60,999 nt of DNA from an uncultured Lachnospiraceae bacterium (GCA_902489645.1 CABUAW010000008.1:1-60999), one strand, 5' to 3'. Counted from the first letter of the stretch, positions 51,406-60,788 are shown. A program made the numbers and translations. Notes: generated by a model not told the origin, from the letters alone.

Positions 51406-51465
51406 ATATAATTACAGGAAAAAAGACGGACCTCGCAGATACCGTCTTTTTTTCTGTAATTATAT
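51406..51465 (+). terminator. Very long hairpin terminator after the VanZ-like gene
   Basis: 51406-51429 pairs with 51442-51465 over 24 bp with one G-U wobble, around a 12-nt loop. The right arm contains seven T in a row; being symmetrical in A/T runs, it may also work on the minus strand. Confidence 0.85.
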
Positions 51466-51505
51466 TGCATTATAAGTTTAGGGATAGTTTTTAATACTTA
51501 TTAAA

Positions 51506-51542
51506 GATATTTCAGGGGATTGGTGCTATCCCCTGAAATATC
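51506..51542 (-). terminator. Hairpin ending the bcd-etfB-etfA operon
   Basis: GATATTTCAGGGGAT (51506-51520) pairs perfectly with ATCCCCTGAAATATC (51528-51542) around a 7-nt loop; only a weak T stretch follows on the minus strand. It lies 13 bp after the etfA stop. Confidence 0.75.
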
Positions 51543-51554
51543 CAAATTTCTTAA

Positions 51555-52541
51555 TTAGTTAATTTTTTTCAAAGCTTCTGTCAGCTTCGGAACAATCTTG
51601 TTCAAGTCGCCGACAATACCTAAATCGCAGATACCGAAGATTGGTGCGGATTCTTCTTTATTGATAGCTACGATAAATTCGGATTCTTCCATACCGGCTG
51701 CATGCTGAATAGCACCGGAAATACCACAAGCAACATAGAGGTCCGGACGAACAGTCTTACCTGTCTGACCAACCTGACGGTCTTTTTCAATCCAGCCGTT
51801 ATCTACAGCAGCTCTGGATGCGGAAACTTCGCCGCCAAGAACATCAGCAAGCTCTTTCAACTGAGCAAAGCCTTCAGCGGAACCAAGTCCACGTCCACCG
51901 GATACAAGAATCTTAGCGTCTGTGATATCCACAGTTTTCTTATCTGTCTTAACAACTTCACAGATTTCAACATTCATATCTGCCGGTGTAAATTCTACAG
52001 CAAATTTTTCAACTTCGCCAACTTTATCACAGGATTCTAATGCCTGCATAACGCCTGGACGTACTGTAGCCATCTGTGGTCTGTGGTCAGCACAAAGGAT
52101 AGTAGCCATGATGTTACCGCCAAAAGCCGGACGAGTCATGTTCAATAATTTTGTTTCCGGGTCAATTTCCAGTTTTGTACAGTCGGCTGTCAAACCTGTA
52201 TGAATTCTTGCGGAAACACGAGGAGCTAAATCTCTACCAATAGAGGAAGCGCCGAATAATACGATTTCCGGGTCATTTGCTTTGATAACAGCAGTTGTTG
52301 CTTTTGCATATGGCTCAGTTACATATTCTGCAAGAATCGGGTCATCAACAACGATAACTTTATCTGCGCCGGCTTTTGCTAAATCACCAGCAACAGCTTC
52401 AATACCGGAACCCATAAGAACTGCTACAACGTCCTGTCCTAAGTCATTAGCGAGTTCTCTGGCTTTTCCGATTAATTCATAACTTACTTTCATAATTTTG
52501 CCGTCTCTCTGTTCGGCAATAACAAATACGTTCTTACTCAT
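51555..52541 (-). CDS. etfA: Electron transfer flavoprotein subunit alpha
   Basis: 328 aa. N-terminal domain I and the C-terminal FAD-binding domain with ILVSGGRGLGSAEGF, RQVGQTGKTVRPDLYVACGI and SGAIQHAAGM, the ETF-alpha signature. No N-terminal ferredoxin extension. With EtfB it forms the flavoprotein that, with butyryl-CoA dehydrogenase in clostridia, couples crotonyl-CoA reduction by NADH to ferredoxin reduction (electron bifurcation). Last gene of the bcd operon. Confidence 0.96.
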   Translation of the reverse strand: MSKNVFVIAEQRDGKIMKVSYELIGKARELANDLGQDVVAVLMGSGIEAVAGDLAKAGADKVIVVDDPILAEYVTEPYAKATTAVIKANDPEIVLFGASSIGRDLAPRVSARIHTGLTADCTKLEIDPETKLLNMTRPAFGGNIMATILCADHRPQMATVRPGVMQALESCDKVGEVEKFAVEFTPADMNVEICEVVKTDKKTVDITDAKILVSGGRGLGSAEGFAQLKELADVLGGEVSASRAAVDNGWIEKDRQVGQTGKTVRPDLYVACGISGAIQHAAGMEESEFIVAINKEESAPIFGICDLGIVGDLNKIVPKLTEALKKIN

Positions 52542-52564
52542 TTCATTGAACCTCCTGACTTAGA

Positions 52565-53359
52565 TTAGATAATATATTTCTCTTTCAGTTTAGCTACGAT
52601 TGCGTCAACAGCTTCGTCTGGTGTTAAGTCTTTTAATACTGTACCAGCAGCCTTAGGCTGTTTTGTGAAGGACTGTTTAACTCTTGTAGGAGATCCTTTA
52701 AGACCGATATTCGCTTCATCGACTGTATCTTTAAGGTCCTCAAGACCCCAAACTTTAACTTCTTTGGAATCATAAGCATCAACGATACCGCCAATTGTCA
52801 TATATCTAGGCTCTGCAAGTTCTGCCAAAGCTGTGATAACGCAAGGCATTTTAACTTTGATGATGTGGTAACGGTCTTCGAACTGACGCTGTACTTTCAG
52901 GCTGTCGCCATCGATTTCAACGTTTTCAGCGTAGCTTACCTGTGGCAGTCCAAGATGTTCAGCAATCTGTGGTCCAACCTGAGCTGTATCACCATCGATA
53001 GCCTGACGGCCTGTGATGATAACATCATATTCAAGTTTCTTTAAAGCAGCAGCGATTGTAGAGGATGTAGCCCATGTATCAGCGCCGCCAAATGCTCTGT
53101 CTGTAACAAGGATAGCTTCATCGCAGCCCATAGCCAATGCTTCTCTTAAAGCAACATCTGCCTGAGCAGGTCCCATGGAAAGAACAGTAACTGTGCTTCC
53201 CGGGCATTTTTCTTTTAACTGTAAAGCAGCTTCAATACCTGCTTTATCATCTGGGTTAATAATACTTGGCACACCATCACGGATTAATGTACCAGTTTTT
53301 GGATCTAATTTAACTTCGGTTGTATCCGGTACCTGTTTTGCACAAACAACAATCTTCAT
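52565..53359 (-). CDS. etfB: Electron transfer flavoprotein subunit beta
   Basis: 264 aa. N-terminal KIVVCAKQVPDTTEVKLDPK, the AMP/FAD-binding GRQAIDGDTAQVGPQIAEHL, and the recognition-loop region LAELAEPRYMTIGGIVDA are diagnostic for ETF-beta. In bifurcating Bcd-Etf complexes this subunit carries the second FAD that meets NADH. It lies 19 nt after bcd and 23 nt before etfA, forming a compact operon. Confidence 0.96.
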   Translation of the reverse strand: MKIVVCAKQVPDTTEVKLDPKTGTLIRDGVPSIINPDDKAGIEAALQLKEKCPGSTVTVLSMGPAQADVALREALAMGCDEAILVTDRAFGGADTWATSSTIAAALKKLEYDVIITGRQAIDGDTAQVGPQIAEHLGLPQVSYAENVEIDGDSLKVQRQFEDRYHIIKVKMPCVITALAELAEPRYMTIGGIVDAYDSKEVKVWGLEDLKDTVDEANIGLKGSPTRVKQSFTKQPKAAGTVLKDLTPDEAVDAIVAKLKEKYII

Positions 53360-53378
53360 GATTTCTTCCTCCTATTTC

Positions 53379-54536
53379 TTATTTCACTGCCTTCATTACT
53401 GCGCCGCCGGCAACCATCTTCATAGCTTCGGATGTACCTTCGTAGATTTCAGTAATCTTAGCATCTCTATACATACGTTCTACTGGATATTCTCTGGAGT
53501 ATCCATATCCACCCATTAACTGAACTGCAAAACGTGTAACGTCAACAGCAACCTGAGAAGCATATAATTTTGCCATAGCGGATAATGGTGTGTAATTTTC
53601 ATGGTCATCTTTCGCTTTAGCTGCACGCCATGTCAACAGACGAGCTGCATCGATTCTTGTCTGCATTTCAACACACTGGAACTGTGTATGCTGGAAAGAA
53701 GAAATCGGTTTTCCGAACTGTTTTCTTTCTTTGGAGTATTTGATAGCTTCGTTTAAAGCGCCCTGAGCGATACCTGTAGCCTGAGCAGCGATACCGATAC
53801 GGCCGCCAGCCAAAGCGCCCATAGCGATTCCATAACCTTTGCCTTCTTTACCTAACAGGTTCTCAGCAGGAACTTTACAATCAACAAAAGCAACCTCTAC
53901 GTTGGAAGCAGCACGGATACCCATACGTTTGATGTTTTCACCGATAATCATACCTGGTGTGCCTTTTTCAACGATAAATGCAGACATTCCCTTAGGTCCT
54001 TTAGTCTTATCTGTTAATGCAAATACGATAAATACATCAGCAAATCCACCGTTTGTTGTGAATACTTTCTGACCATTTAATACATAGTATTTTCCGTCTT
54101 CTGTCTTTTCAGCGATTGTCTTAGCACCGGAAGCATCTGTACCAGCACCTGGCTCTGTTAAGCTGAAGCAGCCGGACCATGTTCCGTTTACTAATGGTCT
54201 TAAATATTTTTCTTTCTGTTCTTCTGTACCGAAGTCATTGATACATGGGCAGCAAAGAGATGTATGTACGGACATTGTGATACCTGTGCTGGCATCAACT
54301 TTAGAAACCTCTTCCATAGCTACAGCGTATGTTAAAACATCTGCGCCGGCTCCGCCATATTTTTTATCATATGGGATTCCTAATAATCCTACTTTTTTCA
54401 ATTTTTCCAGAAGTTCAAGGCTATATACTTCTGTCTCGTCCATCTCTGCAGCAATAGGCTTAATTTCTTTCTCAGCAAATTCAGCAACCAGCTTCTTTGC
54501 TAATAACTGTTTGTTATTCAGCTTAAAATCCACCAT
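53379..54536 (-). CDS. bcd: Short-chain acyl-CoA dehydrogenase (butyryl-CoA dehydrogenase type)
   Basis: 385 aa flavoprotein. FAD-contact motif CFSLTEPGAGTDASG and the catalytic-base loop ITEIYEGTSEAMK with its conserved glutamate, plus the second signature QLMGGYGYSREYPVERMYRD. It sits in front of etfB and etfA, the classical arrangement for the crotonyl-CoA to butyryl-CoA step. SD AGGAGG. Crt is located 9 kb away on the other strand; thiolase and 3-hydroxybutyryl-CoA dehydrogenase are outside the window. Confidence 0.95.
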   Translation of the reverse strand: MVDFKLNNKQLLAKKLVAEFAEKEIKPIAAEMDETEVYSLELLEKLKKVGLLGIPYDKKYGGAGADVLTYAVAMEEVSKVDASTGITMSVHTSLCCPCINDFGTEEQKEKYLRPLVNGTWSGCFSLTEPGAGTDASGAKTIAEKTEDGKYYVLNGQKVFTTNGGFADVFIVFALTDKTKGPKGMSAFIVEKGTPGMIIGENIKRMGIRAASNVEVAFVDCKVPAENLLGKEGKGYGIAMGALAGGRIGIAAQATGIAQGALNEAIKYSKERKQFGKPISSFQHTQFQCVEMQTRIDAARLLTWRAAKAKDDHENYTPLSAMAKLYASQVAVDVTRFAVQLMGGYGYSREYPVERMYRDAKITEIYEGTSEAMKMVAGGAVMKAVK

Positions 54537-54614
54537 AATTATACCTCCTGTTTAAGCTCTCAAATTAATAGTTTGTCCAGGCAACTTTTGCCTGCACGAA
54601 TACTTTGTACACTA

Positions 54615-54643
54615 ATTATATAGCACATGAACTGCTTCGTCAA
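54615..54643 (-). promoter_or_regulatory. Strong sigma-A promoter of bcd-etfB-etfA
   Basis: On the minus strand TTGACG (54638-54643), 17-bp spacer, TATAAT (54615-54620). Predicted leader about 70 nt. Confidence 0.85.
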
Positions 54644-54689
54644 GTATTTATCAATCATATTTTTCATATATTTCATATTTTTTTGTCTG

Positions 54690-54743
54690 AAAAAAGCCTT
54701 ATATTGGTGATTTTGCTACCACACCAAATATAAGGCTTTTTTT
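54690..54743. terminator. Bidirectional terminator after the degV-type gene
   Basis: 54690-54709 (AAAAAAGCCTTATATT plus GGTG) pairs with 54722-54743 (CACC plus AAATATAAGGCTTTTTT) with one bulged A. Oriented to stop the DegV transcript before the bcd promoter; it also ends in T on the plus strand. Confidence 0.85.
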
Positions 54744-54777
54744 ACTGTATATTATTGTCAATAATTTTCGCAAATTT

Positions 54778-55644
54778 CTATTTTTCCCTGAAAATAACGC
54801 CAGTTACCGTCGGTCCCGCATTGGACGCAATGGCCGCTCCAATCTGGTAAAAATCGACAGGTTCATAACCAAGAAGGCGTGTCATTTCTTCCGCCATCTG
54901 ATTACGGATTTCTATATTATCTCCGTAAACAATCATGTATGGCGTCCCTTTTTCAATGTCTGCCAGGGTCTTCTCTGCGATTTTTTTCACAACCCTTTTT
55001 TCTCCGCGGACAGTTAGCGCTGTAGAAATCACATGGTCATAAATCCGCATCACCGGTTTAATGCCGAGCTTATCTCCGACAAAGGCCGCCGCACTCGGAA
55101 TTCTCCCGCTCTTGCTGGCATATTTTAAAGTATATGGCACAAAATAAACGACGCAGTGTTCCACCCAGTCTTTGGCAAATTCCACAATCTCTTCCACCGT
55201 TTTTCCTTCTTTGACCATCTTCGCCGCTTCTACGACCGCATAACCGTAGGCTCCCGTATAGCTTCTCGAATCAATACTGTGAACCTTAAATTTTCCTTCG
55301 GCCTCCGGATGCTCTTCTATGAAAAGCTTATAGGCCATCAGAGAATTTTCATAGGTCGCCGAACCCTGACTGTTAATCAAAACGCCAATCAAATCCGTAT
55401 ATCCTTCTTTATAAAACTTCTCGTACATTTCCTGGAATTCAAAGGCGGTAACCTGGGACGTCGCCGGAATACCGTCATATCCGGCCATCAGCTTATAAAA
55501 TTCTTCATTATCAAAATCTACTCTGCTGACATAAGACTTATCTCCCATCGCAATATTAAAGTTGACAAGCTCTATGTCCAGACTCCGCTCATTTTCATAG
55601 GTAATATCACTTGCGGAGTCCGTAAATATCTTTATCTTTTCCAT
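54778..55644 (-). CDS. DegV family protein (fatty-acid-binding)
   Basis: 288 aa. Two-domain DegV fold: the N-terminal half starts with KIKIFTDSASDI, then ATSQVTAFEF (fatty-acid carboxylate contact, conserved S/T), and VHSIDSRSYTGAYGY; the C-terminal domain contains LKYASKSGRIPSAAAFVGD and LGIKPVM. Family members bind a fatty acid and (as FakB) feed acyl-phosphate synthesis with kinase FakA; no fakA is near. SD AGGAGG. Confidence 0.94.
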   Translation of the reverse strand: MEKIKIFTDSASDITYENERSLDIELVNFNIAMGDKSYVSRVDFDNEEFYKLMAGYDGIPATSQVTAFEFQEMYEKFYKEGYTDLIGVLINSQGSATYENSLMAYKLFIEEHPEAEGKFKVHSIDSRSYTGAYGYAVVEAAKMVKEGKTVEEIVEFAKDWVEHCVVYFVPYTLKYASKSGRIPSAAAFVGDKLGIKPVMRIYDHVISTALTVRGEKRVVKKIAEKTLADIEKGTPYMIVYGDNIEIRNQMAEEMTRLLGYEPVDFYQIGAAIASNAGPTVTGVIFREK

Positions 55645-55776
55645 CGGTGTATATCCTCCTCTTTATAAACTCGTTTCACCCCGAGCGATTACAGTATAAC
55701 ACATTTTACGAGCAAAATACAGAATTTTATGTTAAGATAGTTCTATATAACAAAACAAAGGAAAATATAAATAACC

Positions 55777-56550
55777 ATGAACCACGAAGAACTTATTAAA
55801 GAAGAAAAAATATATTTTGAGCTGGTTACGCGGCTTGGCAGTGAAATGCTGGAAAACGGCGGAGAGATTTTCCGTACCGGAGACGTTATGACCTATGCCG
55901 CCCATGCTCTGGGTCTTAAGGATTTTAATACATTTGTCATCGCCAACGGCATCTTTGCATCCATGCTGACCGATGGTCAAACCTATTCCTGCCGTGTACG
56001 CTATATTTCACTGTCGCCTATCAATATCTGCCGCCTGGAGGCATTAAATACTTTATCCCGAAGAATTGTCGCCGGTCTGAAAAATCCGGCGGAGATTGAA
56101 GCCGAGTTGGACAGGATTCAAAGCCTTGAAGCCTCCGGCCATTGGATGAAAGTCCTGGGCTCCGGACTTGGCAGCGGCAGTTTCTGCTATCTTTTCGGAG
56201 GCAGCTTTTTCGACGCCCTGACCGCCTTTTTGGCCGGATGTATTCTTTATATTTTTGTGTTATACCTGCTCCCGAAGCTGTCCCTTCCTAAAATTATGTA
56301 CAATATCGCCGCAAGTATCATTGCGGCCTGCGCGTGCATCTTTCTTTATTCGTCCGGACTCGGAGACAAACTTGACCTCATTACCATCGGCGCTCTTTTT
56401 CCGCTTGTCCCCGGAATCGCTTTGACAAATTCTTTTCGTAACTTTCTTGAAAATGACTACCTGGCCGGTATTGTCCGGCTGGTCGATGCTCTGGTCACCG
56501 TCGGAGGCATCGCCATCGGTGTCGGTATCGCAACCGCTTTGTTTTTATAA
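55777..56550 (+). CDS. Threonine/serine exporter subunit, ThrE N-terminal-type (DUF1212)
   Basis: 257 aa. An N-terminal soluble domain (LVTRLGSEMLENGGEIFRTG, then DVMTYAAHALGL) is followed by five membrane segments ending IAIGVGIATALFL. In some bacteria both halves of ThrE are fused; here the small C-terminal half is encoded by the next gene 15 nt downstream. AAAGGA precedes the ATG. Exports threonine or serine; the specificity is inferred from the family. Confidence 0.9.
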   Translation: MNHEELIKEEKIYFELVTRLGSEMLENGGEIFRTGDVMTYAAHALGLKDFNTFVIANGIFASMLTDGQTYSCRVRYISLSPINICRLEALNTLSRRIVAGLKNPAEIEAELDRIQSLEASGHWMKVLGSGLGSGSFCYLFGGSFFDALTAFLAGCILYIFVLYLLPKLSLPKIMYNIAASIIAACACIFLYSSGLGDKLDLITIGALFPLVPGIALTNSFRNFLENDYLAGIVRLVDALVTVGGIAIGVGIATALFL

Positions 56551-56565
56551 TATAAGGAGGTTCTT

Positions 56566-57006
56566 ATGTTGGAAATTTTATTTCAGTTAATCGCTGCCTT
56601 TATCGGAACGGTTTCGTTTTCCATACTGTTTAGTACGCCAAGCAAATATCTGCCGCAATGCGGTCTGGTCGGCGTTCTCGGATGGGGTGTATATCTTTTA
56701 ACCCTGAACCTTTCCGGTTCTTCGGTCGCCGCTATCTTCGCAGCCAGCGCCATCCTCACCATCTGTGCCAGATATCTGGCCCGCTTTTACAAGGTAACCA
56801 CAACCCTTTTCCTGATTTCAGGAATCTTCACCCTTGTTCCCGGCGCAGGCATTTATTACACGGCTTATTACACCATCACCGGACCGGGACAGACGGCTAT
56901 CTATTATGGTATGAGCAGCTTAAAAACAGCGCTTGCCATCGGCCTCGGAATCGGCGTTGCCTATTCTCTGCCGCCAAAACTCTTCGGTTGGAAAAGACGA
57001 AGCTGA
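56566..57006 (+). CDS. Threonine/serine exporter subunit, ThrE C-terminal-type (DUF3815)
   Basis: 146 aa with four membrane segments: FQLIAAFIGTVSFSILFST, GVLGWGVYLLTLNLSG, FLISGIFTLVPGAGIYYTA and TALAIGLGIGVAYSLP. The VPGAGIYYTAYY block is characteristic of the small ThrE half. SD AAGGAGG 7 nt before the ATG, directly behind the large-half gene. It converges with hydF; the stops are 3 nt apart. Confidence 0.9.
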   Translation: MLEILFQLIAAFIGTVSFSILFSTPSKYLPQCGLVGVLGWGVYLLTLNLSGSSVAAIFAASAILTICARYLARFYKVTTTLFLISGIFTLVPGAGIYYTAYYTITGPGQTAIYYGMSSLKTALAIGLGIGVAYSLPPKLFGWKRRS

Positions 57007-57009
57007 ACC

Positions 57010-58218
57010 TTACTTTTCCAACAATTTTAAAATATCAGGAAATGGCTCCAGACTGCGTTTCAAAATCCCCTGGGTATGGGCAATCAAAATTCCATAATTT
57101 GTCATCGGCACGCCCTGCGCCCTTGCATATTTCTGCCGGTATTTCATTTCCCGTTCATTCAGCATACATCCGCCGCAGTGGACAATGAGCCCGTACCCAC
57201 TTAAATCCTCCGGGAACTCCGTGCCCGAACTCCATTCATACTGAAAATGCTTTCCCGTATATGCTTCAATCCAGCGCGGTATTTTCACGGTGCCTATATC
57301 GTCGCACTGACGATGATGGGTGCAGCCCTCGGATATGAGAATCCGGTCGCCGTCCTTTAATCTGTCCAGCGCTCCCACACCCTGTACCGTCGATGCAAGA
57401 CTGCCTTTATAACGGGCAAAAAGAATGGAAAAGGACGTCAGCAAAATATCTTCCGGCGTATCGGCAGATACCTGTTTAAACGCCTGACTGTCTGTAATGA
57501 CCATCCTCGGTTTCCGGCCAAGCCCGGCCAGCGTCTGTTTTAATTCCGAATCTTTTACGACAACAGAAACCGCATCCGCTTCTAAAATGTCCCGAATAGT
57601 CTGCTGCTGAGGCAGAATAAGCCGCCCCTTTGGCGCGGCCGAATCAATCGGCACAACCAAAACAATAAAATCACCCGGCTGCACCAAATCCGCCACAATC
57701 CGCCGTTCTGAGGATTCCCTGACAGCCAGACGGGCAATCTTTTCTTTCAGCTCGTAAATGCCCGACTTCTCCCTGGCGCTGACCCAGATATAAGGTTCAT
57801 CTGCCCCGTAAGAGCATACGGCGCATAAATCGCTCTTATTAAGGGCAATAATATACGGAATTTCCTTTTCTTTAAATAAACGGATAAGTTCGTCATCCGC
57901 ATCCGTCAGGCCTGCAGTTCCATCAACCACCAAAACGGCCACATCTGTTTTATTCAATACCTGTCTGGTTTTTTTAATCCGCTCTTCTCCCAATTCGCCT
58001 TCATCGTCAATCCCCGGTGTATCTATTATCATCACCGGTCCCATCGGAAGCAATTCCATCGTTTTATAAACGGGGTCCGTCGTCGTTCCTTTTATCGGCG
58101 AAACGATAGCTAACGATTGACCTGTAACCGCATTGACAATACTGGATTTCCCCGCATTTCTTCTTCCAAAAAAACCTATATGCACCCGGTTTGCCGCCGG
58201 TGTCTGATTCATTCCCAT
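57010..58218 (-). CDS. hydF: [FeFe] hydrogenase H-cluster maturation GTPase
   Basis: 402 aa. N-terminal GTPase: P-loop GRRNAGKS, switch region PIKGTTTDPVY, DTPG, and base-recognition NKSD. Dimerisation domain in the middle. C-terminal cluster domain with the ligands in EGCTHHRQCDD and HCGGCML, the C-x-H-x-n-C-x-x-C pattern of HydF. It is the scaffold on which the diiron subcluster is built before insertion into hydrogenase; HydE and HydG are not in the window. The ATG at 58218 follows AAAGGAG. Confidence 0.95.
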   Translation of the reverse strand: MGMNQTPAANRVHIGFFGRRNAGKSSIVNAVTGQSLAIVSPIKGTTTDPVYKTMELLPMGPVMIIDTPGIDDEGELGEERIKKTRQVLNKTDVAVLVVDGTAGLTDADDELIRLFKEKEIPYIIALNKSDLCAVCSYGADEPYIWVSAREKSGIYELKEKIARLAVRESSERRIVADLVQPGDFIVLVVPIDSAAPKGRLILPQQQTIRDILEADAVSVVVKDSELKQTLAGLGRKPRMVITDSQAFKQVSADTPEDILLTSFSILFARYKGSLASTVQGVGALDRLKDGDRILISEGCTHHRQCDDIGTVKIPRWIEAYTGKHFQYEWSSGTEFPEDLSGYGLIVHCGGCMLNEREMKYRQKYARAQGVPMTNYGILIAHTQGILKRSLEPFPDILKLLEK

Positions 58219-58363
58219 TTTTTTCTCTCCTTTCCGCTTCCGCAAGCGTTCTGCTCTTTTTATTATACTTTATAATATATAAAATAAAAGGCGTTTTCAC
58301 CAGGAAAATCTAACGGAGGTCTGTGTCCGATTCACCTTTGAAAACACCTTTTTTATTCGACTT

Positions 58364-59053
58364 TTACTTTGAAGTTTCTTCAAGTCCGTTCATGGACAAA
58401 AGCATATACCGGTCAACATCAAAGTGACGTTTTCCAACCTTGCGTACAGCTTTCACATCCCGGCGCTTAATCGCTTCGATAATTCCCAAATGGTCCCGAT
58501 GAACAGACCTCATAGAATCCGGAAACATATCTTCCATCAACATAATTCTCTGTCCGCTGGATTCATACAATGTCCGAACCAAAATCGGAAAGATATCATT
58601 ATGCGTTGCCTTCGCAATCTGCATATGAAGTTTTAAATCCAAATCTCCATATCCGATTTTTTCATTCAGACTTTTTTCCATCTGCTCATAAATTCTTTCC
58701 ATCGATTCGATATCGTCCTTGTCGGCATTTAACGCCGCCTTTTCAAACATGGCCAATTCCAGCACTTCCCGAACTTCAAGTACCTGCATTTGGCTGTGAC
58801 GGTCTTCATCCAGAATTCTTTCAAAATGTTTCACGAATCGGGCGTTCTGCTTATCCGTCACATAGGAGCCTTTCCCTGGCCGGATTTCTATCATGCCTCT
58901 GTCACCAAGCAAAACCAATGCTTCCCTCAGAACATTTCTGCTAACGCCATATTCCTGAACCATCGCCCGCTCCGATGGAAGCTTCTCTCCTACCGACATT
59001 CCCTTAATTCTTTCTTCCAGTTTTTTATATATATCTGTATACAGGTAATCCAC
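58364..59053 (-). CDS. GntR-family regulator, FCD subclass (LldR-like)
   Basis: 229 aa. Winged helix at about 10-75 (LPSERAMVQEYGVSRNVLRE, then ALVLLGDRGMIEIRPGKGSY), FCD domain from about 95 with metal-type residues in LDLKLHMQIAKATHNDI and the C-terminal SMRSVHRDHLGIIEAIKRRD. Start is GTG after GGGGGCGACC. It follows the lactate permease gene on the same strand; a perfect GntR-type palindrome lies before that permease. A lactate-responsive repressor role is inferred from these two facts. Confidence 0.9.
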   Translation of the reverse strand: MDYLYTDIYKKLEERIKGMSVGEKLPSERAMVQEYGVSRNVLREALVLLGDRGMIEIRPGKGSYVTDKQNARFVKHFERILDEDRHSQMQVLEVREVLELAMFEKAALNADKDDIESMERIYEQMEKSLNEKIGYGDLDLKLHMQIAKATHNDIFPILVRTLYESSGQRIMLMEDMFPDSMRSVHRDHLGIIEAIKRRDVKAVRKVGKRHFDVDRYMLLSMNGLEETSK

Positions 59054-59117
59054 CCGGTCGCCCCCTTTTTAACCAGGAATACTTATACTAAGCCCAAATT
59101 ATATCATCCTTTTATTT

Positions 59118-59156
59118 GAAATGGCACCAGTATGTACCACACACTGATGCCATTTC
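59118..59156 (-). promoter_or_regulatory. Stem-loop between lctP and the regulator gene
   Basis: GAAATGGCACCAGT (59118-59131) pairs with ACTGATGCCATTTC (59143-59156) with one mismatch around an 11-nt loop. On the minus strand it lacks a proper T-tract, so it may be an attenuating or stabilising element rather than a full terminator. Confidence 0.6.
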
Positions 59157-59195
59157 TAACATGTATGCTTTATATGCTCTTAATAGCTTTTTTAT

Positions 59196-60737
59196 TTACA
59201 GAATAGCGCCTACATAGCAGCATATACAAACGATAACTATGTAAAGTGCGCACCACTTAATTGTAGCGCTCATAATCTTACCATCAGAGCCTGTAACACT
59301 GATAGCCGCTGCGGCCATCGCGATACTCTGTGGAGAAATCATCTTACCGGCTGTCGCACCTGCGGAGTTTGCAGCTACCAGCCAATATGGGTCAATACCT
59401 AACTGATTTGCAATTTCTAACTGAAGTTTTGCAAACATTACACAAGCAGATGTTGCACTACCTGTTACGAAGCAGCCAATACCACCGATTAACGGAGCAA
59501 TGATTGGATAGAAGCCGCCTGTCAGGGCTACCAAACCGTTTGCTAATGCGATAACCATGCCTGCATAACCCATCAATTTAGCGATGGAAACGATGAATAC
59601 TACGGTAACAACCGCTTTCCAGTATTTCTTAATTGTTCCAACAAATTCTGCGCCAAGGTCGCCAACGCTTGCGCCCTGAATCAAAGCGCCGATGATACCG
59701 GCGATGAACATCCACACACCTGGCGTATTAATCCATGCGAAGGATACTGCTGCTGCGCCTTCGCCGGAGTAGAATGTAATTGTTGATTTAATGCCGCCCA
59801 ATGCCGTATTAATCGGAGGAACCAGCTTGGAGGAACCAAGAATAAAGATAACGATTAATACGTAAGGAATCCATGCTTTAACAGCGCCCATCGAAGGTGC
59901 AGGAGCTGCTGCAGCCGCGCCGTCTTCTTTCTCTTCAAGTAAGTACTCTTCCGGAATATCCGCTTTGGAATTACGTCCCATGAAGATAACAACTACGAGG
60001 GAAACAATAGCACCGATAGTTACAGAAAGCTCAGGACCAACAAATGCAGAAATTACATAAAATGGTACATAGAAGGAAACTACGGAAGCAATCGTAATGC
60101 CCATAACGCCTTTGAAGGCTTTTGTGGATTTACCTACCAGTAAGATAATAACGAATGGAGATAAAATACACAGACCGCCTAACAGGAGCGCTGTAGGTCC
60201 GGATAAGATGGTTGCATCAAGTCCGGCTGTATTTGCCGCACTGATTGTCGGTGTACCAATCGCACCGAATGCAGGGGATGCTGCATTACCAATCAAACAG
60301 ATAACAGCGGCTGCAATCGGGTCAAATCCCAAACCAACCATCATGGCCGCCGGAATAGCTACGGCTGTACCGAAACCGGCAATACCTTCCATAAAGTTAC
60401 CAAAGCACCATCCAAGAAGAAGCGCTGCAACACGCTTATCGTTGGAAACGGATGCCAGCATGTTCTTGATAACATCCATAGCTCCTGTACGTAAGCTCAG
60501 GTTGTATACGAACATGGCACCAAACATAATGATACCGATTGGCCATACGGCGGCGCAGACACCTTCAACGGTACCTGTAACAACTTCCATAATGGACATA
60601 CCATATATGGCGAGACACTCAACGGCCGTAATAATAAGGCCGATACCGCAGGCATTAAAACCTGACATTTTGAAAACTGTCATGGATACGATTAACCATA
60701 CAATAGGTATAACCGCGAGAATAACTTGTAATAACAT
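59196..60737 (-). CDS. lctP: L-lactate permease
   Basis: 513 aa LctP-family (LutP/LldP) symporter with 12 to 14 hydrophobic segments. GNFMEGIAGFGTAVAIPAAM and GLGFDPIAAAVICLIGNA are family signatures, as is SAGATAGKMISPQSIAMAA near the C-terminus. It moves lactate (and glycolate) with protons. SD GGGAGAGG. A perfect 17-bp GntR-type operator lies 35 bp upstream, and a GntR regulator gene is downstream. The codon style resembles that of the crt and bcd operons. Confidence 0.94.
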   Translation of the reverse strand: MLLQVILAVIPIVWLIVSMTVFKMSGFNACGIGLIITAVECLAIYGMSIMEVVTGTVEGVCAAVWPIGIIMFGAMFVYNLSLRTGAMDVIKNMLASVSNDKRVAALLLGWCFGNFMEGIAGFGTAVAIPAAMMVGLGFDPIAAAVICLIGNAASPAFGAIGTPTISAANTAGLDATILSGPTALLLGGLCILSPFVIILLVGKSTKAFKGVMGITIASVVSFYVPFYVISAFVGPELSVTIGAIVSLVVVIFMGRNSKADIPEEYLLEEKEDGAAAAAPAPSMGAVKAWIPYVLIVIFILGSSKLVPPINTALGGIKSTITFYSGEGAAAVSFAWINTPGVWMFIAGIIGALIQGASVGDLGAEFVGTIKKYWKAVVTVVFIVSIAKLMGYAGMVIALANGLVALTGGFYPIIAPLIGGIGCFVTGSATSACVMFAKLQLEIANQLGIDPYWLVAANSAGATAGKMISPQSIAMAAAAISVTGSDGKIMSATIKWCALYIVIVCICCYVGAIL

Positions 60738-60771
60738 AACCCTCTCCCTTTCTTTGGTTAAATTTGCTTTT

Positions 60772-60788
60772 AACTGGTCCTACCAGTT
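60772..60788. promoter_or_regulatory. Perfect 17-bp GntR/FCD-type operator before lctP
   Basis: AACTGGTCCTACCAGTT is an exact palindrome with a TGGTNNNACCA core, matching the known shape of FadR/LldR-type sites. A further half-site (ACCAG) follows at 60790-60795. It lies downstream of the predicted start site, fitting repression by roadblock. Confidence 0.85.
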
